A DNA stretch of 14,807 nt from Oribacterium sp. (lineage in GTDB: Bacteria > Bacillota_A > Clostridia > Lachnospirales > Lachnospiraceae), in the NCBI GenBank assembly GCA_017940955.1, contig JAGAXP010000040.1, forward strand, positions 1-14,807, given 5' to 3'. Of the stretch, positions 8,053-14,807 are shown piece after piece; within the stretch, counting starts at the first letter, position 1, and every line of letters starts with the position of its first letter. The notes below the pieces were generated by a model. The model saw only the letters and a program-made list of their open reading frames with translations, had not been told where the DNA came from and ran no database searches. A program made the position numbers and the translations under genes.

Positions 8053-8059
8053 GAAGAAA

Positions 8060-9325
8060 TCATCCCAGCAGAAAAACCGCATATCCAAAGTCCCATACAG
8101 CATCCTCAAAACTGTTGATAAGGTACTCTTCGATATCATCCATACCATATCCTGTCAGCCTTGAAACAAGTACCATCATGTCACGAACCGTTTCGTAGGG
8201 AACTGTTTTATCCGGACATGATCGCCATTTGAGATATACCGCATGCTCCATAAGAGCATATTCCATCATCATCCACTCAAACTGCATTACGAGATCCGGA
8301 ATATCCGCATCAGGAAATAGAAGACTTGAAAAGGTCTCTGCTACAAGATAATTTCTCATGAGCTTTTCATATTCTTTGTTTTTTTCACGGAATACAGCAT
8401 AGTCCGAACAATCCTTCAATCCCTCTGCTTCATCTATCATAGGACCAAGAAACTCTGTATATCTTCCTTCTTTTACATAGTTCTCTGTAATATCAAGAAA
8501 CATCTCGTTACGTTCTGTCACTGATTCTTCCGGTTCCTCAAACAGTGTTTCTATTGTTTCTTCCAGCTCCACTAAAGTCTCTTCGGAAAGATACTCCTCA
8601 GGATCCCTGACGTCATTTTTGGAGTATATATCCAGAAGAACAAAGAAAGCCTTTAGAAGGTTTATCCTGTTACTCACTCTATCGTCGGCCAGATAATACA
8701 TCATGAGATCCCTGACCTGTCTAAACACATCCTTTTGATTTTTAATCACGGCAGCATCTTTGTAATCAAATCCGGTGAAACTCAGGCTGTCAATGTCTTT
8801 CCATTTGTCAACAACCCAAGGACAACAGGAAACCAAAGCTCTTTCTGTGCGGTCAGAATAGACGTGACTCTCCCTTGGAAAAGTATGGCAGGTCTTTGAA
8901 AGAACTTCTTCTCCGTGATTCTTCACAAGTATGCATAATCTGTCTTCTTCCAGAAAAGGGCACTTCATATTAGGAAGCAGTCCTATCACATCTGAATCAT
9001 CTGCTTTTGCTATAAAAGCATTCAGCGCATCGCCTTCACTGACAGACTCCGGAAGTCTGCCCTGTTCTTTCAGTCCTGCCGGAGTCTTTATTGATTTCCA
9101 TCTCTTTTTTGTGTCCGGATCTACAGCAATCTTCCATTCTTTACAGCATGTAAAGGAACAGTCTCCTCCGATGCATCTGAAATCCTTATAATATTCCGGC
9201 TCAATGATATATTTTGACATATTTGTATTTACTCTGTTTTTGCATGCGCTAAATCCGTATAGATTTTCTGCGGCTTCGGCATCTTCAGCTGCTTTTTCCG
9301 CTACATTCATGTTCGATAAAGCCAT
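8060..9325 (-). CDS. fliB: FliB-like lysine-N-methylase
   Basis: FliB methylates lysine side chains of flagellin and related surface proteins. The hallmark is a cysteine cluster: YYKDFRCIGGDCSFTCCKEW gives C51, C56, C60 and C61, followed by KCPFLEEDRLC (C122, C131), KTCHTFPRE (C146) and SCCPW (C167, C168). These are the residues expected to hold an iron-sulfur centre. The remaining 250 residues are helical and acidic, as in the family. The start is uncertain: the frame opens at 9325, 7 nt after the stop of the upstream gene, giving 421 aa with an Ala/Glu-rich 35-residue extension, while family similarity begins at Met36 (ATG at 9218-9220, 386 aa). Neither has a clear ribosome binding site. 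No flagellar gene is in the window, so the substrate is open. Confidence 0.85.
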   Translation of the reverse strand: MALSNMNVAEKAAEDAEAAENLYGFSACKNRVNTNMSKYIIEPEYYKDFRCIGGDCSFTCCKEWKIAVDPDTKKRWKSIKTPAGLKEQGRLPESVSEGDALNAFIAKADDSDVIGLLPNMKCPFLEEDRLCILVKNHGEEVLSKTCHTFPRESHVYSDRTERALVSCCPWVVDKWKDIDSLSFTGFDYKDAAVIKNQKDVFRQVRDLMMYYLADDRVSNRINLLKAFFVLLDIYSKNDVRDPEEYLSEETLVELEETIETLFEEPEESVTERNEMFLDITENYVKEGRYTEFLGPMIDEAEGLKDCSDYAVFREKNKEYEKLMRNYLVAETFSSLLFPDADIPDLVMQFEWMMMEYALMEHAVYLKWRSCPDKTVPYETVRDMMVLVSRLTGYGMDDIEEYLINSFEDAVWDFGYAVFLLG

Positions 9326-9332
9326 TTTTGTT

Positions 9333-9944
9333 TTAAGCCCACGGATCCGCCGCTACAGGTGTGCGTATATCCGACAGGCATTGAATTTCATTTAAAAACC
9401 ATTGTCCTGTGGAAGGTTTCTTACGTAGTTTGATCGGTCTCGGTGAATCCGCTCCACCACTGGTAACATACATTACAGCCCAGTTTTCATTATCAAAAGA
9501 ATACGGATTTTCACTAACCTTTAACGTATAAGGAACCGTCGGTTGATAATTGTTCCCGGGGGTTGCACCATCAAAGAATGACATTGTTTTATAGGTTGCT
9601 CCCGACAAACGGTCCTTTAAAAATTGTTTTTCAAACTCACTTAACGGTTCCGGTCCCTTTAAGAAGTTAAGCATTTCAAAACATGCAGCCGTATCCTGTT
9701 CATATCTTGTAAGTGCCACTATAACAAGAGCTGCCGTCTTAAACGCACTGTCTAATGATGCCTCCGGCAAAGCCTGAAGTTCTGACAGATTTTGCGGGAG
9801 AAAATTAAATTGAAAAGTCTCTGTATGATTGCGTCCCTTTCCAATATTCTGCATCGCACCATTCACTGCATTATTAACTGCACTGCCTGTTTCTTTTCTT
9901 ATTGTGGATATAGCCTGTGATTTTAATGAATCAAATAATCCCAT
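9333..9944 (-). CDS. DUF6935-type protein of unknown function
   Basis: The product is 203 aa from the ATG at 9942-9944, which has AAAAGGAG 8 nt upstream; a TTG six bases earlier is too close to that site. After an amphipathic N-terminus (MGLFDSLKSQAISTI) and a helical region, conserved blocks appear: FFDGATPGNNYQP (about 123-135), NPYSFDNENWAVMYV (146-160), SGGADSPRPIKLR (162-174), QWFLNEI and SDIRTP near the end. I know this pattern from a Lachnospiraceae/Clostridia family annotated DUF6935, with no known activity. There is no signal peptide or membrane segment. It is the first gene of the unit that continues into the fliB-like gene 7 nt later, so the two are probably made together. The family name is from memory. 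Confidence 0.75.
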   Translation of the reverse strand: MGLFDSLKSQAISTIRKETGSAVNNAVNGAMQNIGKGRNHTETFQFNFLPQNLSELQALPEASLDSAFKTAALVIVALTRYEQDTAACFEMLNFLKGPEPLSEFEKQFLKDRLSGATYKTMSFFDGATPGNNYQPTVPYTLKVSENPYSFDNENWAVMYVTSGGADSPRPIKLRKKPSTGQWFLNEIQCLSDIRTPVAADPWA

Positions 9945-10066
9945 AGTCAAAACTCCTTTTAAGATTCCTTTTCAAGATTCTATTAGCCATTTTAAAATAA
10001 TTTTTATAAGTCCCACACAATCATCCCTGTTTCGTGTGACTGAACAGTCGCTTGAAAACCTGTTTA

Positions 10067-10095
10067 ATTATACAACAAAGAAGTTGATATGAAAA
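10067..10095 (-). promoter_or_regulatory. Candidate promoter of the DUF6935-fliB-zinc-ribbon unit
   Basis: On the minus strand TTTTCA (10090-10095) and a perfect TATAAT (10067-10072) are 17 nt apart, just downstream of the cotH terminator. The leader to the ATG at 9944 would be about 115 nt and contains GACTG-AA-CAGTC, a small palindrome at about 10038-10049. Confidence 0.5.
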
Positions 10096-10114
10096 ATACG
10101 CGGTCCTGCAGGTA

Positions 10115-10153
10115 ACAAAAAAAGATCTGCCGTACCTTTCAGTGCGGCAGACC
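10115..10153 (-). terminator. Rho-independent terminator of the CotH gene
   Basis: On the minus strand GGTCTGCCG (10145-10153) pairs with CGGCAGATC (10124-10132), nine pairs with one G-T wobble and a 12-nt loop, followed at once by TTTTTTTGTT. The stem begins 8 nt after the CotH stop codon. Confidence 0.9.
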
Positions 10154-10160
10154 CTTTGTG

Positions 10161-11984
10161 TTAATGCTTTTTATCGTTATTCATAAGTGAGGACTGGTCG
10201 CCCATATCCTTAATGTTTATTCCGGAAGCATCCACAAGGTCTTCTGATGACTGTTCATCACTGTTTGTTGAAAGCTTTCCGTCAAGCTGAAGTCTGATGC
10301 TTTCAGCTCTCAGAAGGCAGGTCTCCTTAAGCGTTTTATAAGCCTGAGTGAACTCGTCAGCAGTATAGAAAGCTGTAGGATCCTTTTCAACATAAGGGAG
10401 AAGCATCTCATAAAGAGCATCTATTTCTTCCTCAAATTTTCCTGTTTCAAAGTACTCACTGATAAGTGTTTCAAATGCACTGTGATACTGCTCCAGGTAT
10501 TCGTCATTTGAAACGATCCATTTCCACATAGGTCTGCTGTCCGCTGTAGTTCCCGAAAGCGGAGTGTCTATACCTGTATTTATAAGTGATGTGGCATCTG
10601 AACTCTCCTTCTTATCAGGACCACCCATACCCATGGCGCCAAAGGTTCCGAAGGATGAGTTGTAATCCCATGGAATCATTGAAAGCTTTCCGTCATTTTC
10701 ATAAAGATAATAGTTGTGCAGCATATTACCGGTATAGCTGTCGTAATTAAGGACAAAGTTATGAGCTGCAAAGTATCTGATTATCTCATCCGTATAGAGA
10801 TACTCATCCAGGTTTTTATTCTCTGAAAGTGCCTTGAGAGCTGCGATAACTCTCTGTTCATCCTCTTCATCGACCTTGGTTTCGGCATTATCAAAGATAT
10901 CCGAATAGCTGGTTATTTCATCATCGGAATAAGCAAGGTCTGCACCCTTTGCAGTTCCTCCGAAACCGCCTCCGAAGCCTTCAGGCATCTTCGGCATATC
11001 ATCCATAGACATTCCTTCAGGAAGCTCCGGTCTGTCACCGTTATCTCCGCCACGACCGGGTTTTCCGCCTTCTGGTCTGCCATCCTTCGAGTCCGTATTG
11101 TTCAGATCAGGCTTTCCGCCTTTAGGTCTGTTATCGTCTGATCCCTCATTATTCATATCAGGCTTTCCGCCTTTAGGCATGCCACCCGGGAATTCAGAGG
11201 ATTTTCCACCGGTTGTATCTTCAGTTTTTTCACCCTTTTTGCCGCCCTTCTTTCCGCCGGCTTTGCCCACATTGTCAAGCTGTTCGGTTTCAGGCTTATA
11301 AAGCTCTCCTTCTCCGTCGTGGTTACGTTCAAGATAACTGACACTTACATCCTCTACCGCAAGATAAAGACCATAATCCTCGCCATTGATGGTGAGCCAT
11401 ACATAGCTTGTAAGAGGTGCTTCGGCACCGGCTTCTCTGAAAATGGTGTAGCTGAGGTAATCCTTCATGTATGTGGCATCGGCAAAGACATTATTCAGAT
11501 TCAGCTTGTCCAGACCGTAATAGGTCTGATCATCCACATACTTTCCGAAATTCACCTTGAAGCTGTATCTGTCACTGTCTGAATCCGCCACAGATGAAAG
11601 GCTTGTGTTGCCCTTCGTTGCAAAGGACACACTTTCAATGTCTTCGCCATCGATGTTGACAGATACCTCATATTTTGTTTTGTCGGTAGGGTTCTTTAGA
11701 AGGTCTGCCCAGTCATCCTCAGATATGGTCACATCTATGGTATGAACATATGAAGTATCAAAGAGTTTTGACTCATAAGTCATCTCTTCAGCCTTTGCTT
11801 CTGCTGATGTTTCCTTCTTGGAAGCACTGTCATCAGCTTCCGAAGCCTTGCTCTCCGCCGCTTCAGTTGTCTGCACAGCTTCTGTACCTGCCACCGGTAC
11901 ATCATTGTTTCCGCAGGCACTCAGAAAAAGTGATGCAGCCGTGACCATGGAAAAAATCAATGTTCCTGTCTTCTTTATCTTCAT
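10161..11984 (-). CDS. CotH-kinase-family surface lipoprotein
   Basis: The product is 607 aa from the ATG at 11982-11984, which has GGAGG 5 nt upstream (an ATG 12 nt earlier has none). A lipoprotein signal ends in LFLSAC with the lipidated Cys at 24, followed by an Ala/Glu/Ser/Lys-rich tether (to about 68). The CotH domain begins at about residue 70 (DVTISEDDW, KGNTS, DKLNLNN, YGLYLAVEDV). It resumes after an insert with YLYTDEIIRYFAAHNFVLNY, NYYLYEN and the metal-site motif IPWDYN (437-442). The insert (about 241-346) is Gly/Lys/Pro/Asp-rich. CotH proteins are atypical protein kinases, known from phosphorylation of Bacillus spore coat proteins; this one would act outside the membrane. It has its own terminator and is likely monocistronic. 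A TATGAT at 12032-12037 is a possible -10 box without a good -35. Confidence 0.93.
   Translation of the reverse strand: MKIKKTGTLIFSMVTAASLFLSACGNNDVPVAGTEAVQTTEAAESKASEADDSASKKETSAEAKAEEMTYESKLFDTSYVHTIDVTISEDDWADLLKNPTDKTKYEVSVNIDGEDIESVSFATKGNTSLSSVADSDSDRYSFKVNFGKYVDDQTYYGLDKLNLNNVFADATYMKDYLSYTIFREAGAEAPLTSYVWLTINGEDYGLYLAVEDVSVSYLERNHDGEGELYKPETEQLDNVGKAGGKKGGKKGEKTEDTTGGKSSEFPGGMPKGGKPDMNNEGSDDNRPKGGKPDLNNTDSKDGRPEGGKPGRGGDNGDRPELPEGMSMDDMPKMPEGFGGGFGGTAKGADLAYSDDEITSYSDIFDNAETKVDEEDEQRVIAALKALSENKNLDEYLYTDEIIRYFAAHNFVLNYDSYTGNMLHNYYLYENDGKLSMIPWDYNSSFGTFGAMGMGGPDKKESSDATSLINTGIDTPLSGTTADSRPMWKWIVSNDEYLEQYHSAFETLISEYFETGKFEEEIDALYEMLLPYVEKDPTAFYTADEFTQAYKTLKETCLLRAESIRLQLDGKLSTNSDEQSSEDLVDASGINIKDMGDQSSLMNNDKKH
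11050..11190 (-). repeat. Degenerate tandem repeat inside the CotH insert
   Basis: The coding strand carries three related units encoding PKGGKPDMNN, PKGGKPDLNN and PEGGKPGRGG, spaced about 17 residues apart, each with an acidic stretch after it. The base sequence CAGGCTTTCCGCCTTTAGG on the plus strand occurs twice exactly (about 11106 and 11158). Such units can vary in number by slippage or recombination. Confidence 0.75.
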
Positions 11985-12103
11985 AAAGCCCTCCATTGCT
12001 ATATTTGGAAAAATCCGGTTTTGCTATCAATATCATAGCTCATTTATTTTACTTTTCGCATATCCTGACAATTTAACTTGAAATAAAGCTGAAAACCTAT
12101 TAG

Positions 12104-12289
12104 CATTTAAAATGCCTTATCGTTGAAGATTCCCGCTTTGAAGAGATAACAGCATATTTTTCTTTGCATTCACTATTCAGCCTTAAGAACAGGATTAATA
12201 CAAATGATGCCTGGCGTGAGCATACAAGGATTGTAAGAGGAAATCCGGTAAGAGTCTATAAAGGCATGGGCTTCACCCAGACAAAATAA
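12104..12289 (+). pseudogene. 3' fragment resembling a GNAT acetyltransferase
   Basis: The frame from 12104 (after a TAG at 12101) to the TAA at 12287-12289 has no start codon at its beginning. It reads IVEDSRFEEITAYFSLHSLF, then NTNDAWREHTRIVRGNPVRV and ends YKGMGFTQTK. The ending NPVRVYKGMGF is the usual last helix-strand of GNAT acetyltransferases (NP-x-x-x-Y-x-x-x-GF). About 60 residues remain of the 140-170 expected, and the acyl-CoA loop is missing. A terminator follows 13 nt later, as for a former complete gene. Resemblance is by motif only. Confidence 0.5.
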
Positions 12290-12302
12290 GGTATTAAAAC
12301 AT

Positions 12303-12336
12303 GGTGCTGTCGCATTTTAGTGCAACAGCACCTTTT
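12303..12336 (+). terminator. Rho-independent terminator after the acetyltransferase-like fragment
   Basis: GGTGCTGT (12303-12310) pairs with ACAGCACC (12325-12332). After one mismatch GCA/TGC extends the stem to a 6-nt loop, and TTTT follows directly. Confidence 0.8.
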
Positions 12337-12413
12337 CATATAAAAGCTTTCGGATCCTAATGCTCATCTCTTTCAATATAAAGATTAGTGTTTTATACAT
12401 TTATAATTAAATG

Positions 12414-12441
12414 TTGCGGGTACCAATGTGAGAATTATAAT
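12414..12441 (+). promoter_or_regulatory. Candidate promoter of the AGCS symporter gene
   Basis: A perfect TATAAT at 12436-12441 lies 16 nt after TTGCGG (12414-12419, only TTG matches the consensus). A second TATAAT at 12402-12407 has no usable -35. Start of transcription would be about 30 nt before the ATG at 12481. Confidence 0.4.
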
Positions 12442-12480
12442 AATGAATTAGCATCAAAGTCATAAAAGGGGGAATTTGGT

Positions 12481-14016
12481 ATGGACGGCTTATTGGCCTT
12501 TATTTCTGCGGTCTGCAGTAGAATACAGACGGTTTCTGATTTGTTTTGGGATTTTCCGACAAACTTTGAGTGGTATCGAGGCATTCCTGTTTTAGGAAAT
12601 TTTTCTCTGGCTATCATTCTGCTCATAGGTTCGGGAATCTACTTTTCGGTTAACCTCAGATTTATACAGCTTAGAAGGTTTAAATACGGTATTCAGGTAC
12701 TGAAAAACAGTAAGGCGAAAACGGGTATCACTCCGCTTGCATCATTTTTCCTTTCAACAGCCATGCGTGTAGGTCCCGGAAATATTCTCGGTGTAACAGG
12801 CGCAGTATCTGTGGGAGGCCCCGGTGCCCTATTATGGATGTGGATCTCGGCATTTTTCGGAATGGCCACAGCTTATGTTGAGTCAACATTATCCCAGATT
12901 TTCAAGGAAAAGAAGGACGATGAGTATCTGGGAGGTATGTCCTTCTATGGAAGAAGGCTGCTGAAGAACTCAGCTATAGTCGGTGTCGTACTTTCTATGA
13001 TGTATATCATATATGCAATCCTATGCTTTCCGGCTCAGGGCTTCAATACTGTATCGGCCATGGGACAGATTGCAAGCATTGTAAGCGGATATGATCTGCC
13101 AACCACTCATGCAGTATATTGGATTGGATTTCTGGTAGTTATTCTGGCGACATGCGCTGTTTCCTTTGGCGGAACAAAAAAGATTTCAAAGGTTACGGAT
13201 GTGTTGGTTCCGGTTATGGCCGTCGTTTACGTCATTACCGTTGTTATTCTTATTTTTATCAATATATCGAGGATTCCATGGTTTTTCTATGCTGTCTTCA
13301 CACAGGCGTTTAAACCGGAAGCCATCTTTGGGGGTGCTTTCGGAACAGCTCTCATGCAGGGTGTAAAAAGAGGACTTATGTCCAATGAGGCCGGCCAGGG
13401 TACCATCACTATGCCGGCTGCAGCATCAGATGCTGCACATCCTTGTGATCAGGGCTGTGTTCAGGCAATCGGTGTATTCCTTGATACCATAGTTATCTGT
13501 ACTCTTACAGGTTTTGTGGTCATCATGGGCCGGGCATGGCTCACAGAAAATGGCGCTGCATGGATGGATCTCGGAAAGCTTCCCAAGTACCTTGCTTCTG
13601 TTGAAGAGCTTACTCCGGGAACCGCATTCAATAATGTTGTCACATTGCTTGTATCACTCTGCTTTGGACTTTTTGCATTCACCTGTCTCCTGGGATTTAT
13701 GTCATTCTCTGAGATATGTGCAAACAGAATCAGCCGCAGCAAGGTATTTATAAACGCTATAAGAATTATCGATATCGCAGTTATCTGTTTCGGAATGCTC
13801 ACATCTATCGTCGGCCTTGATCTGGGAGCCCTTTGGGATCTTTCCGATTTTGCCAATATTTTAATTGCTTACTGCAACATCCCGCTTCTATACATTGGCT
13901 TCAAATATGTTAAGAAGGCAACTGTTCACTTCGAGTCTAAGGATGACACACCGTTTAGTTCGGCTGTGATCGGGGTCGATGTCCCTGTATGGGATGATAA
14001 GGCCCGGGCAAACTGA
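12481..14016 (+). CDS. Alanine or glycine:cation symporter, AGCS family
   Basis: The product is 511 aa, typical for the family, with about ten to eleven hydrophobic segments. AGCS proteins import alanine, glycine or similar small amino acids with Na+ across the cytoplasmic membrane. Key stretches are AMRVGPGNILGVTGAVSVGG (94-113), PGALLWMWISAFFGMATAYV, and SNEAGQGTITMPAAASDAAH in the second half, which carry the substrate and ion site in family members. The usual GTGN is GPGN here, a variant I have seen in Lachnospiraceae relatives. GGGGGA lies 8 nt before the ATG. The gene stands alone between its own candidate promoter and a terminator; no riboswitch is obvious. The exact substrate cannot be read from the sequence. 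Confidence 0.95.
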   Translation: MDGLLAFISAVCSRIQTVSDLFWDFPTNFEWYRGIPVLGNFSLAIILLIGSGIYFSVNLRFIQLRRFKYGIQVLKNSKAKTGITPLASFFLSTAMRVGPGNILGVTGAVSVGGPGALLWMWISAFFGMATAYVESTLSQIFKEKKDDEYLGGMSFYGRRLLKNSAIVGVVLSMMYIIYAILCFPAQGFNTVSAMGQIASIVSGYDLPTTHAVYWIGFLVVILATCAVSFGGTKKISKVTDVLVPVMAVVYVITVVILIFINISRIPWFFYAVFTQAFKPEAIFGGAFGTALMQGVKRGLMSNEAGQGTITMPAAASDAAHPCDQGCVQAIGVFLDTIVICTLTGFVVIMGRAWLTENGAAWMDLGKLPKYLASVEELTPGTAFNNVVTLLVSLCFGLFAFTCLLGFMSFSEICANRISRSKVFINAIRIIDIAVICFGMLTSIVGLDLGALWDLSDFANILIAYCNIPLLYIGFKYVKKATVHFESKDDTPFSSAVIGVDVPVWDDKARAN

Positions 14017-14046
14017 TTTTTGAGATTTGTATCTTAGAAACACAAA

Positions 14047-14090
14047 GGGGCGACGTACCATTTTATGATATGGTGCGTCACCCCCATTTT
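14047..14090 (+). terminator. Rho-independent terminator of the AGCS gene, possibly bidirectional
   Basis: A 15-nt arm at 14047-14061 pairs with 14070-14084, with one C-A mismatch and one G-T wobble and an 8-nt loop, followed by CCATTTTCTTT. On the minus strand it is followed by TTTGTGTTTC and could serve the frame ending at 14104. Confidence 0.85.
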
Positions 14091-14103
14091 CTTTGTTATA
14101 GCA

Positions 14104-14223
14104 TTAGTCATCACTATCAACATCATCTTCTGTTGTCTTGTCAGCCTTGTTCTTTTCCTTTATCGTTGTGCTGTTAGCCTTGAAATTGTATACGGGTCTT
14201 ACAATGCTTACTAGAATAGAAAT
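14104..14223 (-). pseudogene. Orphan 3' end of an unidentified gene
   Basis: Minus-strand codons from 14223 to the TAA at 14104-14106 encode 39 residues ending in a charged tail (VRPVYNFKANSTTIKEK, then NKADKTTEDDVDSDD). The frame begins right after a TAG and contains no start codon with a ribosome binding site. The acidic-basic tail is typical of a protein C-terminus, and a hairpin terminator lies 20 nt beyond. I do not recognise the family. It may also be chance. Confidence 0.3.
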
Positions 14224-14454
14224 CTATCCGGTTAATTTATTATATAAAGATGATAGAGTGCATATTATCTGATCATCGGTTTTCAGAGGGTTACCGGCAG
14301 ATTTTGAGGCTGCCGGCTAGAGTAGTATGAATAAACTTTTTGGGGTATCAGATGTTCCTCATCTGATGACCATATAATATCACCGGATGCTGAAAAGAAA
14401 CTGAAACAGGAAAACTTTTAAACCTGTGTTCACAGTGGCAGGCACTTATGGGAT
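14224..14454. other. Hairpin-rich spacer without a gene
   Basis: No coding frame is convincing. Clear hairpins are CCGGCAG/CTGCCGG (14294-14300 with 14310-14316), ATCAGATG/CATCTGAT (14347-14354 with 14360-14367, 5-nt loop) and ACAGG/CCTGT (14406-14410 with 14423-14427). GATGAT and ATCATC can close a further one near 14249-14277. I matched it against the conserved cores of cobalamin, lysine, TPP, c-di-GMP and T-box leaders from memory and found no fit. Confidence 0.4.
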
Positions 14455-14646
14455 TTACGATGTCTTTATCTTCTCAAAGACAGGGAAAACCATAGGATAA
14501 ACACCAATGATCACAAATATTGTTATCGCATACCGTGCGGTTCTGATCAGAAGCGCAGCTAAGCTGTTACCGGAAAGAAACTCACCCGAAAAAGGCATTT
14601 TCAACAGTTTATTCATCACAAAGAAAATCAGAAACGCACAAATCAC
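14455..14646 (-). pseudogene. C-terminal fragment of a membrane protein
   Basis: Sixty-three codons from a GTG at 14646, with an AAAGG 8 nt upstream, encode two hydrophobic helices (ICAFLIFFVMNKLLKM and RYAITIFVIIGVYPMVFPVF) joined by GEFLSGNSLAALLIRTA. The frame stays open to 14709 with residues TSNVFAKVLR before the GTG, so the coding similarity probably once extended further upstream. The pattern resembles the last two helices of larger Lachnospiraceae membrane proteins; a PAP2-type phosphatase is one possibility, with low certainty. Directly upstream is the end of a different gene (stop at 14691), so the front part was lost. Translation as a 63-aa membrane peptide cannot be excluded. Confidence 0.5.
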
Positions 14647-14690
14647 GCGAAGAACCTTTGCAAAAACATTACTAGTACATTGAATAATAA

Positions 14691-14807
14691 TTAACTGACA
14701 CTTAATGAATCATTGGATTTAACTCCAGCTGACTCTGCCTCAACAACACTGATTTCATCCATTTTGTATGTCCAATGATAAACTACAGGTTCACGATTTA
14801 CTTCTTC
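14691..14807 (-). CDS. C-terminal end of an unidentified protein, cut by the window end
   Basis: The minus-strand frame enters at 14807 and ends with TAA at 14691-14693. The 38 visible residues include REPVVYHWTYKMDEISVVEA and end SNDSLSVS. The composition is protein-like and acidic, without a membrane segment. I do not recognise the family from this part. No terminator-like hairpin follows closely; the membrane-protein fragment begins 45 nt downstream. Confidence 0.6.
   Translation of the reverse strand, partial: EEVNREPVVYHWTYKMDEISVVEAESAGVKSNDSLSVS

Noticed and set aside
11098..11301. Plus-strand Pro/Phe/Ser-rich frame over the CotH insert
   Set aside because: It is the antisense of the Gly/Lys repeat; the composition follows from the repeat and there is no start signal.
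12435..12626. Minus-strand 63-codon frame overlapping the start of the AGCS gene
   Set aside because: It is antisense to a well-supported symporter N-terminus and its promoter region, with no ribosome binding site.
14436..14455. GCCACTG-like string near CCGGTG on the minus strand, suggesting a cobalamin riboswitch
   Set aside because: The order and spacing of the conserved blocks are wrong, and no B12-related gene follows.
1..14807. CRISPR array, tRNA or rRNA genes, complete transposase or prophage genes
   Set aside because: No regularly spaced direct repeats, no cloverleaf with a CCA end, and no transposase, integrase or phage structural motifs were seen on either strand.

Overview
The window looks like chromosomal DNA of a low-to-mid GC Gram-positive anaerobe, most likely a Lachnospiraceae bacterium (Butyrivibrio or Pseudobutyrivibrio-like). 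The reasons are the strong AAGGAGG-type ribosome binding sites, the AT-rich spacers, and protein families common in that group: a DUF6935-type protein, FliB, a CotH lipoprotein, a TIGR04076-like protein and an AGCS symporter. The genus is inference from gene content, not from a marker gene.

Layout: (1) 1-4996, minus strand: a type I restriction-modification operon in the order hsdR-hsdM-hsdS. hsdS is cut by the window start, and a candidate promoter lies upstream of hsdR. (2) 5004-5268: a short plus-strand open frame of unknown origin bracketed by a 10-bp inverted repeat. (3) 5312-6082, minus strand: a 63-aa protein abutting a GNAT acetyltransferase, which looks like a toxin-antitoxin pair. 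(4) 6347-6646, plus strand: a TIGR04076-like gene that has lost its start, followed by a very strong, probably bidirectional hairpin terminator. (5) 6791-10095, minus strand: a probable operon of a DUF6935-type protein, a FliB-like lysine N-methylase and a three-zinc-ribbon protein, with a candidate promoter upstream and the 6656 terminator downstream. (6) 10115-11984, minus strand: a CotH-kinase lipoprotein with a Gly/Lys/Pro/Asp-rich insert and its own terminator. (7) 12104-12289: a decayed 3' fragment that resembles the end of an acetyltransferase. (8) 12414-14084, plus strand: a sodium:alanine (AGCS) symporter as a stand-alone unit with candidate promoter and terminator. (9) 14085-14807: a degenerate, hairpin-rich stretch with two orphan 3' gene ends and the C-terminus of an unidentified minus-strand gene.

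Functionally, the left third is a defence region (type I R-M plus a TA-like pair). The middle is the least explained part: an orphan flagellin-type lysine methylase sits between two poorly characterised proteins, next to a surface CotH kinase whose insert is lysine-rich. I could not recognise a complete, clearly new system. The DUF6935/FliB/zinc-ribbon operon is the best candidate for undescribed biology here. At least four decayed gene ends (6347, 12104, 14104, 14455) mark the intergenic regions as sites of past rearrangement.
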